Under the pieces are notes generated by a model. The model saw only the letters and a program-made list of their open reading frames with translations, had not been told where the DNA came from and searched no databases. A DNA stretch of 64,000 nucleotides, from assembly GCA_025890175.1 (NCBI GenBank), contig JANPYM010000019.1, positions 275,453 to 339,452 on the forward strand, read 5' to 3'. Position numbers and translations under genes: made by a program. Every line of letters starts with the position of its first letter. Within the stretch, counting starts at the first letter, position 1. Positions 11,584 through 23,218 of the stretch are shown in pieces. This DNA comes from Ciborinia camelliae. Taxonomy: Eukaryota; Ascomycota; Leotiomycetes; Helotiales; Sclerotiniaceae.

Positions 11584-13988
11584 GTAAGGTAAGATAGTAG
11601 TAATATCAGTACACCCCCATGCCTTTCCCACCCAAAATCCCTCTAGCCAACACCCTTTCCATCTTTACATCAGGGGCAATTTAGTTAGGTAGGTCCGGAC
11701 TTTTATATAGATTATTAGCCAAGAGGAACTACCATTTGATTCCCTTCGGATACGGTTGTCGTCAGTCGGTTGAAGAAGATTGCGGTTTGCCGAAGTAGTC
11801 AGAAGGTCCGGCTGTGCACTGAGCCATCGCTCTCTTGATGGTTGATGAGCAGTGATTACATGATACTGCCGATGATCACTTATCGTCCTTGGTTTGGTTG
11901 GTTGATGGCGTGTTCACGGAGTTGTCCCAGGGTGGGCGAATGTGAATCCACTCGGAATGGCGTGTTTCAACAAAAGTTGATATTCAACTTTAAACATGCA
12001 TTCTATTCAATCATCTCACTTATGATGCTGCTATTGAGCCTCTCTAATCCACAAACGGTTCTCTTCAACTTCCCGTTTAGAGTTATATGATGACACCTAC
12101 AATAAAACCCCAAACCGCAACTTCCTTTTTTTTCTTTAATCAGATCTTTGAGATGGATATATTCTCATCTCATTCGATGAATACCCTACCTACCTACCTA
12201 CCTAGAGTGATACTAGGTATTTAAAACACCCCTTCGAAATCCATTCGGTACACTACTACATCTGTAGAGTTTGTATTGTACCTTGACAATCTAAGTATGG
12301 TAGGTATTTGCCAGCTACCTATTCTTCTCTGTGCCTCTCGTGCAAATGCAGCCGGGTGGCGTTAAGATTCTGTTTGGAAAAGGGAATATTCTTAAATCTT
12401 TCAATGCTAACCAAAACCCAACCACAGTACTTCGACACGACATTCTGCGGCGCCGGAGCCGCCGACGATACATGATGATGGGATTTGGGGGATTCGTAGT
12501 AGTTTTTCTTTGGAGGTAGATGGGTTGATGGATGTTATTTGAAGGGTTGTTCAATTGATGGTGTGAGGGACTTTGGCGGCTTTGACTCTAGGTCTACCTT
12601 CCATTTTAGCTGCTTCATCCTCCTGATGCTGCTTATCATTTAATCTTGAAATCTTCTCGAAAGCCCTTATAGCTGCTTCTGTATGTTGCCAATGTCTGCC
12701 ATTAGCGACCTGGGCCTTATTTATACCGGATGCAAGAGCATTCAAAGCCGCGTGACCGATGTAGAGATCCGAGTCATTAGTACGCATTTGTTCGATGGCA
12801 TATATAAGATTTGATCTCTCCAGTGTCGGAATCGGACATGCAGTTACCAGGCCGTAGATCGCAGTGCACAAGACAAGCCACGATGGAGCGGCCGCTAGTT
12901 TCCTTTAAAGAAAGGTCGAAGTAGCTAGCATCAAACTAGCTTCTTTCCTACTCTTGGTCTTCTCACCCACCGTCCTAACTTTCCCATCCATTTTCCTCTG
13001 GCCCCCGGGCCACATTGAATCTTTCAGAATAGTCTAATCCAAAGTGTCCAAATGCAAACCAAGTTGTGCGTTCCATTCTTCCTACTCCCTCCCCGACATT
13101 TGAAAGTATTGCGAAATCAATTAGAGACTCCGTTGCCCGCCTAAACACCATTTCTCAATTTTGATCTGACTACTTGAAATCAAATCTTGAAGACCTTTCC
13201 CAACCGCACGATGTAGTGATGGAACCATAAATGCTACCTATTTCCAAAAGATCATCACCAGAAACTACAAGTTGCATCTTCAACTTCATCTCTCCGCCCA
13301 GGACGGTGTATTGATCTTGCAGACATTTCTGAAATACGCAACGAATGCAAAAAATAGACGAAACAATAGAGAGCTGATAATGAATATCAAAAAAACAGGG
13401 TATATACTATATATCGAGGATTTAGGTAACCGGGAGATCAAATAACTTCGACGGGGAATCGTTTGAGAACATTTGCAGAAACTAACCCCTCTTTGGACGA
13501 GTTTCCGATGCTTTGGGAAGATCGGAATAATGAGGTTATAGAATTGTTTTTTCTTTTTGTTGCGAATAGATGCCTACCTAGGTATCTAGAACTAACTATT
13601 CTAGTTTTAATAACAATTCGGATTATTGCAAATTTGGAAGGTTATCTTTTGTCCAGCAATTGTTTGATGTGCCTTTCCCATTGCCTCAACCTCCCCCTTC
13701 AGAACATCTAACGATTTGCGCAGAGTTCCTGTCTCTGAAGATCCCAATGGTTTTCGGGATAATTGGAGCAATTTTCGAGCGCGCCCTCGATATCTTTTAT
13801 CCTTTTAATAAATAACTTTCGGTACAATTATTGTGCTGTACTGTATGTATCCTTTCACCACATATACATTCATACATAGACTCATACAGTTAAAATAAAC
13901 TGGACAGGGTCTTTTCCCTGGTCCACCAGTTTCTGGTTGACGATTATATTTTTAATTGATTGGAAATTTACTTCGGTTTCACTTCCAG
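11584..13988. other. Gene-poor stretch
   Basis: It contains CCTACC microsatellites (12187-12206) and short frames. The best frame is 12551-12871 on minus (106 codons, ATG start), which carries an alanine-rich helical segment (GHAALNALASGINKAQVANG) and a basic tail. I recognise no family and consider it weak. Confidence 0.3.
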
Positions 13989-14167
13989 TCAAATTGCTAG
14001 TTCACAATGATGCAATATTTCGGGATGTCGACTTCAACGGATTCAAGGATGTTGGTCTTGGCAGCAAACGACAAGATAAATCAACTATCGGCATGTTTGG
14101 TCGAGGAAGCATGTTGACGATTCAATTTACTGCCTCCATCTTGAGATACCATCTTGCCAGCTTATGA
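13989..14167 (+). pseudogene. Sacsin-like HSP90-type ATP-binding domain fragment
   Basis: Directly after a good splice acceptor (CACTTCCAG) the frame reads KLLVHNDAIFRDVDFNGFKD, then VGLGSKRQDKSTIGMFGRGS. This matches the pattern of sacsin-type GHKL ATPase domains, in which LLVxND, DF-G(F/I)-(D)VG-GSK-D and T-GxFGxG form the nucleotide pocket. Sacsin-like proteins are very large, and here about 45 residues survive before the similarity ends (QFTASILRYHL). No other part of such a gene is nearby, so it is a genomic fragment that kept an intron-exon junction. Confidence 0.55.
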
Positions 14168-14194
14168 ATTTGGACCCTCAAGGGATTTACATTA

Positions 14195-16089
14195 ATGGGC
14201 GTCAGTATACAACAATTTTATCATAACAAAAAGGTGCTCTATTTCTCAAAGGCATCCAAAATCAAAATCCCATCCATCCTCCAAACCCAAATCCCACCCA
14301 ACACCCAACCCCCAACCCCCAACCCCCAACCCCAAAACCCAAACCCACTAACACCTCCCCCTCCCCACAGCTGCCTCAACTCCCGCCGTCGTCAAGCACC
14401 CGCCCCTCTACCAACTCTAAGCCAGACCCTCCCCGAATCTCGACCCTTGGGCCAACGGACAATGAATACCGATACCATCATGAGCTACGATGATGCCGAC
14501 GACTCGGATTCGGATTCGGATGGAAACGCATTTATCTATATCTGGGGCTCGGTGTCTTCCCTACCCGCACTACGGTTATTCTGAGTGTAAGGTATTCAGC
14601 TGAAATGATTATAAACAGAAACCCCCCTTTCATCCACGCAGGCAAATATACATATTCAAGATTCTAGAACTTTCTAGTTTCTCTCATCTTTAAGCGTCTT
14701 TTCAAAAGGGATCCTTTCGTATGCTAGCATATTAATAAGGGTTGTCATTTTTAGAGTGGATTTCCTAAATCGACGTTAGTATACCGTAAACCTAATCGTT
14801 TGAAGCCTGACAATAGGAATCGGAAAGATGGAGGACTACAAGCTGCACACATGTCAGCATATTGATTCTTTATAACAAACCCCCTATAATAAAATAAACA
14901 ACGTACTCTATATCCTAATTTCTGCAACTGTTCTTGGGATTACGAATCACTTGTTAGATATGATATATATATATGAGAGTAGAAGTTGGGTAGATTATAA
15001 ACTTGTGGCTAATTTAGCGCCGTAATTCATGTTGTGGTTTCTGGCTCGTGGATGTGAATTGAAGGGGCGAGGCGGCTGAAGTGGTCTAGGTTGGACATTG
15101 TATGGATTCTGTCAAACTGAGTGCTGGAACCAGGAGGCGCTTAAGAAGATCTTGCCATCGATCAAAATTATGTGTTGAACGATCTTCTGCAAGACTTTTA
15201 TGTTTCAGCCTCCTTCAAAGAATTACAGTGCTCGGCTAGAACAGTCGACCAGAAATCAAGAGAATGGACGTATTGCCAGTTGTAAACTTGCTTATACGAT
15301 CTTTTTGCCAACGGAGTTGACGCTGAAATAGGAAAGAGATACAGTTGAGCTGGCCCAGTTTGCGGTTGCCGAAACCCGAAGTAATTGTGGATTCCCATCA
15401 AGTACCTAGGATGCAAATAAGCTGTCGATGTGTATGATGTATATGATACATCATCTATCCCAACAGAACACCACCTACAACTAAAGCATCAACACTTGCG
15501 GGAAAAGCTAAATTACCAACGCCAAAAGAATCACCTGATGCGATGCGATGCGCTGCGATGTGGATGTCACCTTAATATATAAATATGTACTTCGTATGGA
15601 CTCTGTATATGTATATATGTATATGTATATGTAAGTGAGAGCTGATGGTTCAACGTGTAATGTACTTTAGTACTTTATGCGGTGTATGTGTATGATGATT
15701 CGTGATTCCTATCATACTACCTACCTATGCTAACGAAGGTGGATGGATCTCTGATATAGACCTACCTACCTACCTTACCTACCTTACCTTACCTTATCTT
15801 ATCTTACCTCATGTACATAGAAATATAAATATAAATATAGAATACACAGACACTCCATCCCATCCCATCCCATAACCCGGGCCTTCAAAGAAGCCTTGAA
15901 GTATCATAAAAATATGGAACAGCGTGCGAGGAGAGGATTTCAGTCTGATCAATACATTTGAGGCAGAATAGGGAAAAGAATTACAGGGTTTACGGAGATT
16001 GTATGAGAGTTTCACACTCACTAAACCTTCTCAGGCAAAGATGTGGGTTGGACTTTGGGCTGTTGGTATTGCGTACTATAAACGAATAG
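14195..16089. other. Gene-free stretch with simple repeats
   Basis: A C-rich run of AACCCCC/AACCC units lies at 14280-14345. Frames over it encode low-complexity Pro/Gln and are not credible. TATATG repeats lie at 15605-15632. I see no gene. Confidence 0.45.
15716..15812. repeat. CCTACC / CTTACC microsatellite cluster
   Basis: Tandem CCTACCTA units grade into CCTTA and TCTTA units. This belongs to the same short-repeat family as the CCTAGGTAGG tracts elsewhere in the window. Confidence 0.75.
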
Positions 16090-16359
16090 ATGAGCCGTTT
16101 GTTACGTCATCGGATGATAGGAACGAATGGGAATTATAAGCGGACATGGCATGATATTTCTATACCTGAAATATGCTCGCTCAATGATCAGCCCAAAGAT
16201 GAGTTGCTTAAAGTGGTAACATTAGAGCCCCAGAAAGATCTGCCGAATGGCATAAAGGAATATCGAATATATAAGTTACGGATATACCATCCTGCTAATC
16301 AAAGGGTTTATATATTCAAGATGCATGCCGCGCTTAGGACTTTGGGAGATGCTTTTTGA
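16090..16359 (+). CDS. Unrecognised 89-codon ORF
   Basis: The frame has an ATG start and a balanced composition, with segments such as WHDISIPEICSLNDQPKDEL and KEYRIYKLRIYHPANQRVYI that look protein-like. There is no known domain, signal peptide or splice context. It may be a small gene or an exon remnant. Confidence 0.25.
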   Translation: MSRLLRHRMIGTNGNYKRTWHDISIPEICSLNDQPKDELLKVVTLEPQKDLPNGIKEYRIYKLRIYHPANQRVYIFKMHAALRTLGDAF

Positions 16360-18304
16360 TTTCAAAATGAATTTCACCAGATTCGCGAGCAAATCCGTTT
16401 GGAGGATGAGAGAGTTGTTTCGACTGGACATAACGCTTTCATTATTATTGTTTTTGCTACTATTTCTATTGCTATTCCTACTATTGCTTTTATCGTTTCC
16501 CCTAATGCTATTATTGCTTTTATTATTATTTTTATTGTTTTTTTTTAGTCCACAGCACTCGTAGATTTAGATTTTCGTCTTGCTTTAGTATCAAAATGCG
16601 CCATATGGCTTTTAGCTCCATCGATGACCTAAGCAACCAAGCCACACTCTTACTGCTGAAGACTTTTTTTGAATAATAGGCAGGCAAGCAAGCAAGTCTT
16701 AACAAATTCATCCATCTCAACATCTCAATCCAACCAATCCCATGCTAAATCTCTCAAGATTCCGCGAGCGAACCCGGAATCGTCGTATTCGTTGATGGGA
16801 AATCGCAAAGGAATCGCTAATTGCTCGTTCTTTATTGTCTTGGTCTTGGTCTTGATTAGGGCAGCATCTGGTCATTTGGAGGTGAGCATTCCTTATCAAA
16901 TGCATCTGGTTGACAGAATGAGGTAGAAGATAGATTGGATAAGGTCGAGTAACTTGAGATACTGGAGGATAAAAGTTGTTCGTCAGAAGATGAGCATTCT
17001 TCTTATCATGCAAGCTTGAAGAAGAAAGATGGAGAAAGAAAGAAAGAAGCATGCATCTAGACCACACGTCTCGCTCATCTCCCATTAATCCAGATATCCA
17101 AGAAATTCAACCTTTCTAGTACTATTCAATTTATTGAACGCCATGCATCCGTCAGATGGAAAGAACTCGTGGATCCAGCAAAAATTGTCTCGGAAGCGGG
17201 TTTTCTAGATATCAAATTGGAACAGTGGAAAGTATATCTTCCTCCCGGCTGAAATTTTACGGTCAAGAAGCCGAAATATACGCTTATCAGACACCATAAG
17301 GTCTTGGCGGGCTTTCTGATATCAGCGTAGAAGAGGTATCATACCATCCATCATCAGTGTCGGCGATGTATTGCTAGCCATGAAATAATCTCTTTCCTCA
17401 AGATGATCTAGCCAGCATCGTTCAGAAATCTGCAAAAGAAGAAAATGCAGGCAATTTGGATGGTTCATTTCCTTGGTCGTAGTTTGGTGTTGGCTTGGGG
17501 GAAAATATAAATATTGGTCGGGGGATAGGGGTCTTTATATATATATATGTGTGTGTGAGTGTGTGTAGATATTATATATCCCCAAGAGCTATCATATTAA
17601 ATGAAAAGGGTATTTGAATGGATATATATGGACCATCAGTAAGTTTAGGATTAGGGTTAAGATGGTATAAGAGAAGATGAAAACATGACTATGCCATATT
17701 AAATACCGAGCCAGCACTGAGATACGTAGACAGGTCTCTATATATTTCTTCCCAGCTTAAATTGAAGTCGGCCCTAAAAACAAATTAAATATAAAAATCA
17801 AAACATGGTTGACTTTGCTGTCAACATATTGAATCGAATTGTAGTTTGAGGTTAGGTTGAGAATGATTCGTATGCAATCTTGCGGGTCTATCAGTCTAAT
17901 AAGTCTTGCTACTCGTAAGGTTATCTGTCTCTATTCAGTTCCGGTGAAGATAATAGTGAGGATAATAATTTTTCTGGAAATTGGCGTGTGGGTACTTTAA
18001 CAGAATGGTTTCTTGAGGACCTGAGCTTGTAGCAACCGTAGGTTCTTCCGTGTTAACGGCAACTCCTGAGGTTGTTGTGGCTGCCGGTTCTTCAGTGTTG
18101 ATGACCTCGGAAGTTGTACTAGTTCCTGGTTCTTCCCTCTTCAAATCTCCAACGGGAGGGAAGAAAAAAAGAAGAGCAAGATCCGGAAGAGAAAATGTGT
18201 AAAAATGTAAATATATAATAATTCGTATTGTGATCCATCGCTTCGGTTCCTCTCATCTATCTAATCTAATCTAATCTAATCTAATATGCGATATCAGTTA
18301 AATC
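16360..18304. other. Gene-poor stretch with Ser/Thr-rich short ORF
   Basis: 16435-16545 is a T-rich tract with TATTGCTTTTA-like units whose poly-Leu frame is not credible. On the minus strand 17935-18144 encodes a Ser/Thr/Glu segment with three NTEEP/NTEEPA-type repeats, reminiscent of secreted or cell-wall linker sequence. It has no signal peptide and I rate it low. (ATCTA)n lies near 18255-18290. Confidence 0.3.
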
Positions 18305-19495
18305 CACCTAGACCTAACGATTATTCGTTTGCCCTCATAATAAAGTTTTTTAAAAATATATAACTTATATTTGTAATATTCCATTAAATCTATAAAAGAA
18401 TTTTTTAAATTAATATTTTTATATTATTTTTTATCAAATATGTTGAGAGTAGCCAGGGCCGTATGAGCCGTACGGACCGCGAAGCGGCCCGTAGGCCTAA
18501 TACGGTCTAGCGCCCTATCTTAAGCTTAAATAGTATACAAGGTTCAATCTTAGTTCTATAGTAATTTCAAAATACATCACACAACTTGCACCTTCACGTG
18601 ATCTACCTAATTTCAACAAATTATAATTAAAATTAAAAATAGGCTTATTTGAAAAAAAATCTGTTTAAGTATTAAAAGTTATGTTTTGGACATACGTTAT
18701 AAAATTTGGTGTAGTACGGCGACTGCGATCCGCCCCTCTCGCCTCTAGCTTGTATTATAATAGTAGAGATTTTATAGGTTAAAAATGTAAAATTTAATAA
18801 ATAAGTATAGTCAATAACAAACAAACCTTATTTAAAAATAAATTTTATTTATATTTATTTTTTTTGATTTTAGAATATACAGATTTTTAAACCGATTTTA
18901 ATGATATAAAAATATTTTTAAAATTTTATTGGGAAAAGCTTCAAAAAACTAAAAAACAAAATTCTAAAATTTGAATTGTTGTTATATAATTATTCAATTT
19001 CTTATATAAGCTATATTAAATCAACAATGTTATTTATATATAATTTAATAATATTATTTGATTTTTTTAGTTTTAATTTATCGTTCTATATTATTTAAAT
19101 TTTAAAAAACTAAAAATTAAATAATATTATATGATTTTATTTTTTTTTTCTTCTTTTTCTTTTAGGTTTTATTTGAACGATTTTTTTTCATTCAATCATT
19201 TTGGACGATAATATTTTATTATATATAATATAAAATAATATAGGATGATATAGTATAAATATAAAATAATATAATATAAATTTAAATAATAGTTTAATTT
19301 TTCAATTGTTGTTATATAATACTCCTTGAATTTTTTATATATTAAATATTAAATTAAATATATATTGAATTATATTTTTTATTATATATTTGAATTTTTT
19401 AAATTATTCTATATATATTATATTAAAAAAATTAAATTAATTAATAATTTATTTTTTAAATAAGATTTACTTGTTATCGATTGTAGGTATAGTAT
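18305..19495. other. AT-rich block, RIP-like
   Basis: The block is nearly pure A/T with abundant TATA, AATAAT and TTTAAA and no credible ORF. Two GC-containing islands interrupt it (18441-18618 and about 18705-18755). Such composition in ascomycetes usually marks repeats degraded by C-to-T mutation, an inference not tested here. Confidence 0.6.
18441..18618 (+). mobile_element. Candidate diverged TG...CA element inside the AT-rich block
   Basis: The 178-bp island starts TGTTGAGAGTAGCC and ends TTTCAACA, almost the same length as copies A and B. It contains an imperfect GC hairpin around CCGC-GAA-GCGG. The flanking pentamers are AAATA and AATTA (one mismatch). I infer a solo LTR of a related family with a mutated duplication. 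Confidence 0.45.
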
Positions 19496-19861
19496 ACGGG
19501 CATGGAAGGGCATACAGGGTTCAATGAGTCATATATATCGATCGAAATAAATAAGGATGGAAATAGCTTCAATTCCAATGAAATTCGATATACGGTGAGA
19601 ATAATACAGATAGATGGGAATAAGATATATATAGTGTTTTTTTAAGGGCTATATCATCTGCATGATATTCAATATAATATAATCTTAAAATGAGGGATGC
19701 ATAATGGTTTATATTGATTAATCTATATAAAGTTTCAAAAATGCGGAATAAATACTAAAAACCCAGATTTTCATAGGGATTCGACTTCCAAACGAGTCCT
19801 TATTCATTCTAATAATTCTGCTCTTACCATAACACCTGCAAAGCTAGCACGAAATCCAGGA

Positions 19862-20149
19862 GTGTTACGACTCACCACTCTAAGGTCCAGCAACTTGAGG
19901 GGCGTGTATCTTGCTATGGGCAATGTCGATAGGGGATACGAAGAGGATTTCGCAATCACATCAAGGTATCCATCAATTTCTCTTGCACAAGTGTACCCAA
20001 TCCACTCCGAAACCCACCCGTCATCAACTCCTTCTGGTCTATCCGAGTCTCTTACTAGTCTAGTGTTTACATATGACCCACTTTCAGAGATTTCGCTTTT
20101 AATTGGTGATTTAAGCGACCTCCTGGCGGACCATCACAATATCACATGA
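19862..20149 (+). CDS. Unrecognised ORF of 95 codons
   Basis: The frame lies just right of the AT-rich block, has a TTG/ATG-type start and carries residues such as GNVDRGYEEDFAITSRY. The second half is Ser/Leu-rich (SEISLLIGDLSDLLADH). There is no domain call. It could be an exon remnant. Confidence 0.2.
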   Translation: MLRLTTLRSSNLRGVYLAMGNVDRGYEEDFAITSRYPSISLAQVYPIHSETHPSSTPSGLSESLTSLVFTYDPLSEISLLIGDLSDLLADHHNIT

Positions 20150-20304
20150 CGCCGGGTCGATCCTAATGTAATCACTATGAGTTTCTTTATAAATCAACCG
20201 CGCATCCCACACCGAATTTGCCACATCCTATAGATTTTAGCATCCCTCGTTTCGTTGAATGCATGAAAGGTTAGTACCCTAATCCTATTAGGAATTCTTT
20301 TCTA

Positions 20305-20664
20305 ATGACTTTAGCCTTAATATCAATGAATAAAGCTCTCAGAGTCTTTCTTGTTTTGGTGAACAATGCACAAAGAAACAATACCATCCGTGTTTCTCAA
20401 CGTGATTATCTTTTTATTATAATGCCAATAAACATTTTGATCATTCAGTCTGATAACATTCTGGATCAATGCGATTATTCTGTACGAGAAATCCAAGATC
20501 CTCACCGGGCTGGTTGGACTATGAAGAATATCGCTTTATACCTACCTTCCCTACGTGGCATGCTATCTCGAATTCGATTTTTACTTTCTTCCAATGAGTC
20601 CCAGATTCATCTAGCGAACCTTTTCTTCATTCAAAATATCGAAAGAAGGGTATTTCGTCATTAG
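20305..20664 (+). CDS. Unrecognised ORF of 119 codons
   Basis: The frame has alternating hydrophobic and basic stretches (KALRVFLVLVNNAQRNN, RDYLFIIMPINILIIQSDNI) and a stop at 20664, 120 bp before copy B of the palindromic element. Several segments look protein-like, but I recognise no family. There is no signal peptide and no supporting splice signal. It may be a degraded gene. Confidence 0.25.
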   Translation: MTLALISMNKALRVFLVLVNNAQRNNTIRVSQRDYLFIIMPINILIIQSDNILDQCDYSVREIQDPHRAGWTMKNIALYLPSLRGMLSRIRFLLSSNESQIHLANLFFIQNIERRVFRH

Positions 20665-20785
20665 CAACAAAATAATCGAAGAGAACTCTGGATTTGATTT
20701 CTCAAGATAATTGGGACATTTGGAAACCTGTCTTCGCCGAGGCATTACAAATTAGGTCTTAAAGTATTCGATTTGTGTATCTAGG

Positions 20786-20965
20786 TGTCGGATCACCTCG
20801 GTGGTATTGTTGATATCAACAGGTTTCATAAAGTAGTATATTGTAATTGCATCTGGATCGTAGATCGATCTGCATGGGCTTATATGCCCGCTGCGCGGGC
20901 ATATCGGCCGCACGCGGCCGCACGTCCCGGTGAATCTGCCCTGCAGATTCACTGGTATCGCAACA
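20786..20965 (-). mobile_element. Palindromic TG...CA element, copy B
   Basis: The 180-bp copy lies in reverse orientation: the minus strand starts TGTTGCGATACCAGTG and ends GTGATCCGACA. Perfect CTAGG duplications flank it (20781-20785 and 20966-20970). All four hairpins of copy A are recognisable. The third loop is changed (GCCCGCGCAGCGGGC), and one arm of the fourth carries a substitution (GATCCAG for GATCTGC) that breaks its end. Confidence 0.8.
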
Positions 20966-21147
20966 CTAGGAAAGGGTGTAACAGATAAATTTGAAGAGGG
21001 GTGAAGTGGTGGGTGAAGTGGAAGATGGAGTGGGGGGTAGATAAATGTAGGAAACTACGGATTGGGAATAGCTTCATTTTAGCGTGCTTTGGAGTAGCAT
21101 AAAAGCTTGTACTTTCGAAGTCTTAAAACAAACCAGTTCCTTCCTCT

Positions 21148-22092
21148 TCAACTATTAGTGAACCACTTTTCTAAGGTAAAGTGGAATATAAATTGGTAGG
21201 AGTAAAGTGGGAGGGATGAAATAAAAAAAATAGAATGGGAATAGGAAAGATAAAGTGGAAGAAATAAAGTGGCAAAAGTAAAATGAAAGAAGTGAAATGG
21301 AAAAAATGAAATGAAAGAAGTAAAGTAAAAAAGATAAAATAGAAGGGATGAAGTGAAAGAGGTAAAATAGAAAAAGTAAAATAAAAAACGTAAAGTGAGA
21401 AGAATGAAATAGAAAAAAAGAAATGAAAGAAATAAAGTTAAAAAAAAAGAAAAAAAAAAAGAAAAAGTGCAATGAGAGATAGAGTGGAATATAAAATGGA
21501 AGAAATGAAATGGAAGGGGTGAAATGTCGGCTCCAGTAGCGCCTACAGTAGGAAAAGCCCATATGTAACGTGAGAAATAATCTATAACTAAAAGAATATG
21601 TGAAAAGAAAATGAAGCCTTCTTTGTCGAAAAGTTCGTCATTGTAATCGAGAGGCTGTACTGTCAATCTTAAACGGATGAGTTTTTGGACTACTGGCCAT
21701 ATTAGTCCGAGTAGTTGAGCTTTGTTGACGTAGGTAGGAGGGAAAGGTCCGATGTAGTCAAAACCCACGAGGATGAGAGGTCTGTTGATTTTGTATGGGA
21801 CCAGTTGAGTGATTCTTTGGCGAATTCCGTGTTTAGCGCATTTGATACATCCCAGGATGTAGTACTTGACGTCTGCGACGAGGGTTGGCCAATAGTATTC
21901 TCTTAGCCTCTTGATGGTGAGCTCAGCGGCGTAGTGTCCTTCCAGGTCGTGTGCGTGAGACAAGATGTCGGCGACTTCGTTCTTGAGAATGCATTTCTTC
22001 TCCACTTCACGGAGGCAATAAAAGAGTTCGTCCCCGAACATAACGAAGTTCTTGGCGTGTCGAATGAAGGAGGCTCGATCCAGGCGGGACAT
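21148..22092 (-). pseudogene. Integrase of the Ty3/gypsy element, 3' end replaced by low-complexity DNA
   Basis: The frame starts with a zinc-binding integrase N-terminus: histidines in SHAHDLEGHYAAELT, then CIKCAKHG, forming the HHCC finger. It continues with the catalytic core start (VGFDYIGPFP) and LLVIDYFSRYIWAFPT, which hold the first two acidic positions of the D,D-35-E triad. After GATGADISP the frame becomes Phe/His/Ser repeats encoded by a purine-rich plus strand, so the final glutamate region and C-terminal domain are missing. A frameshift separates it from RNase H upstream. It cannot integrate. Confidence 0.85.
21175..21525 (+). repeat. Low-complexity tract almost lacking C on the plus strand
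   Basis: About 350 bp of GAAATGAAA / GTAAAGTGG-like words with hardly any cytosine on the plus strand (G/A-rich with T). It lies inside the integrase frame and accounts for its Phe/His/Ser repeats. Confidence 0.75.
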
Positions 22093-22399
22093 CTCCTCGG
22101 GGATTGTGCCTGTAGAAACGTAATTGAATATATCTCACCATACCATTCGTCATCTTCATACTTGCTGGACACAGGGCCGAACTGCGTGTTGTAAGAAAGA
22201 ACGAAAAGCTGAGATGAATGAAGGGAGTATTCGGGAAGGGCAATCTCGCCGTGCGTGTCGAGTTGAGTTTGGGAACTCGCGGTGTCCCGTAGACGAAGAA
22301 GTTCGTTATAGCCTCCCTTGCCGTCCTTCCAGATCCATACTGGCTCACCGGGATCTCGAGACAAGTGGCCGAGAGAATGGATGATGTCGTCTGGCTCGC

Positions 22400-23189
22400 A
22401 GTTTTCGTCTGGGAAGATGGTCCGAGAGAGAGCGTCTGCAACCTTGTTGCGAGGACCTGGAATATAAGCGATGGAAATGTTGAGAGCAAAGAGCTCCATC
22501 GCTTAGCGAGCGTAGATGCCCTGAGTTTCAGCGTGAGGAGAGAGAAAGTGAGTGAGGGGTAGGTGGTTTGTGTGTACTATACTCTCCTCGATACCTCTAA
22601 AGTAGTAATAGTATTTCCGGACGAATTCGACAATAGCGAATAATTCCCTTTTGTATATCCCATAATTTCTCTGTGTCTTATTGAAAAAAAAGGAGTCGTA
22701 AAGTACTGGGTAGGTGATTGGTTTCGCAAAGGATCCCGTGGAGCAGGGTCGGAGTTGGGTAATAAAGCATCCCGCGCCGTAAGCGCTAGCGTCAGAGTAC
22801 ATGCGGATAGGAAGGGTATAGTCAACGCCATATGATTCCACGACCTCGGAACATTTGGTGCGCAAAAACTCGAAAGCAAGTTTTTCGCATTCCCCCCATT
22901 TCCACTCAACCTTACCAGTAAGTTGGGAAAGAGGGCGAGAAATTTCTGCAAAGTTCTTAACGCCTCTCCGAGTAAGTTGTACTGTAGCCAGAAAGCTCCG
23001 AACGGCCGTTTGGTCCTTGGGTACAGGAAATGTGCTGATTTTAAGGGAGCGGGAGGGTTTAGTTTCCATAGCGCCACCGGCTTTGTGAAGAACTCCTAGG
23101 GCTTCTATCTGACCCACGAACAGGTGTAGTTTCTTGAAGAAAAGCCGCAACTGCGCGAACGCGAGTCTTGGAAAAATGTGACTGGCCAA
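22400..23189 (-). pseudogene. RT connection and RNase H domain with one in-frame stop
   Basis: The frame begins in the connection region (PKDQTAVRSFLATVQLTRRG, a typical gypsy segment following VPKD). It holds the RNase H core: MYSDASAYGAGCF supplies the first aspartate and YKRELFAIVEFVRKY the glutamate. A TAA at 22503-22505 interrupts it. The same frame then resumes with MELFALNISIAYIPGPRNKV and ADALSR, the usual end of gypsy RNase H. The stop lies where related elements have a glutamine, so a CAA-to-TAA change, the RIP direction, is likely. Confidence 0.85.
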
Positions 23190-23218
23190 AGTCTCGTACG
23201 CGGCCTCGAAGGTCTTCT

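Noticed and set aside
14280..14345. AACCCCC run as a telomere remnant
   Set aside because: Units are irregular and do not match TTAGGG; an ordinary C-rich simple repeat is more likely.
16325..16564. Poly-Leu/Phe 79-codon frame suggesting a membrane protein
   Set aside because: It is produced by a T-rich low-complexity tract.
22007..22489. 160-codon minus-strand frame over the RNase H/integrase junction
   Set aside because: It is an out-of-frame shadow; the domain motifs lie in the other minus frames.
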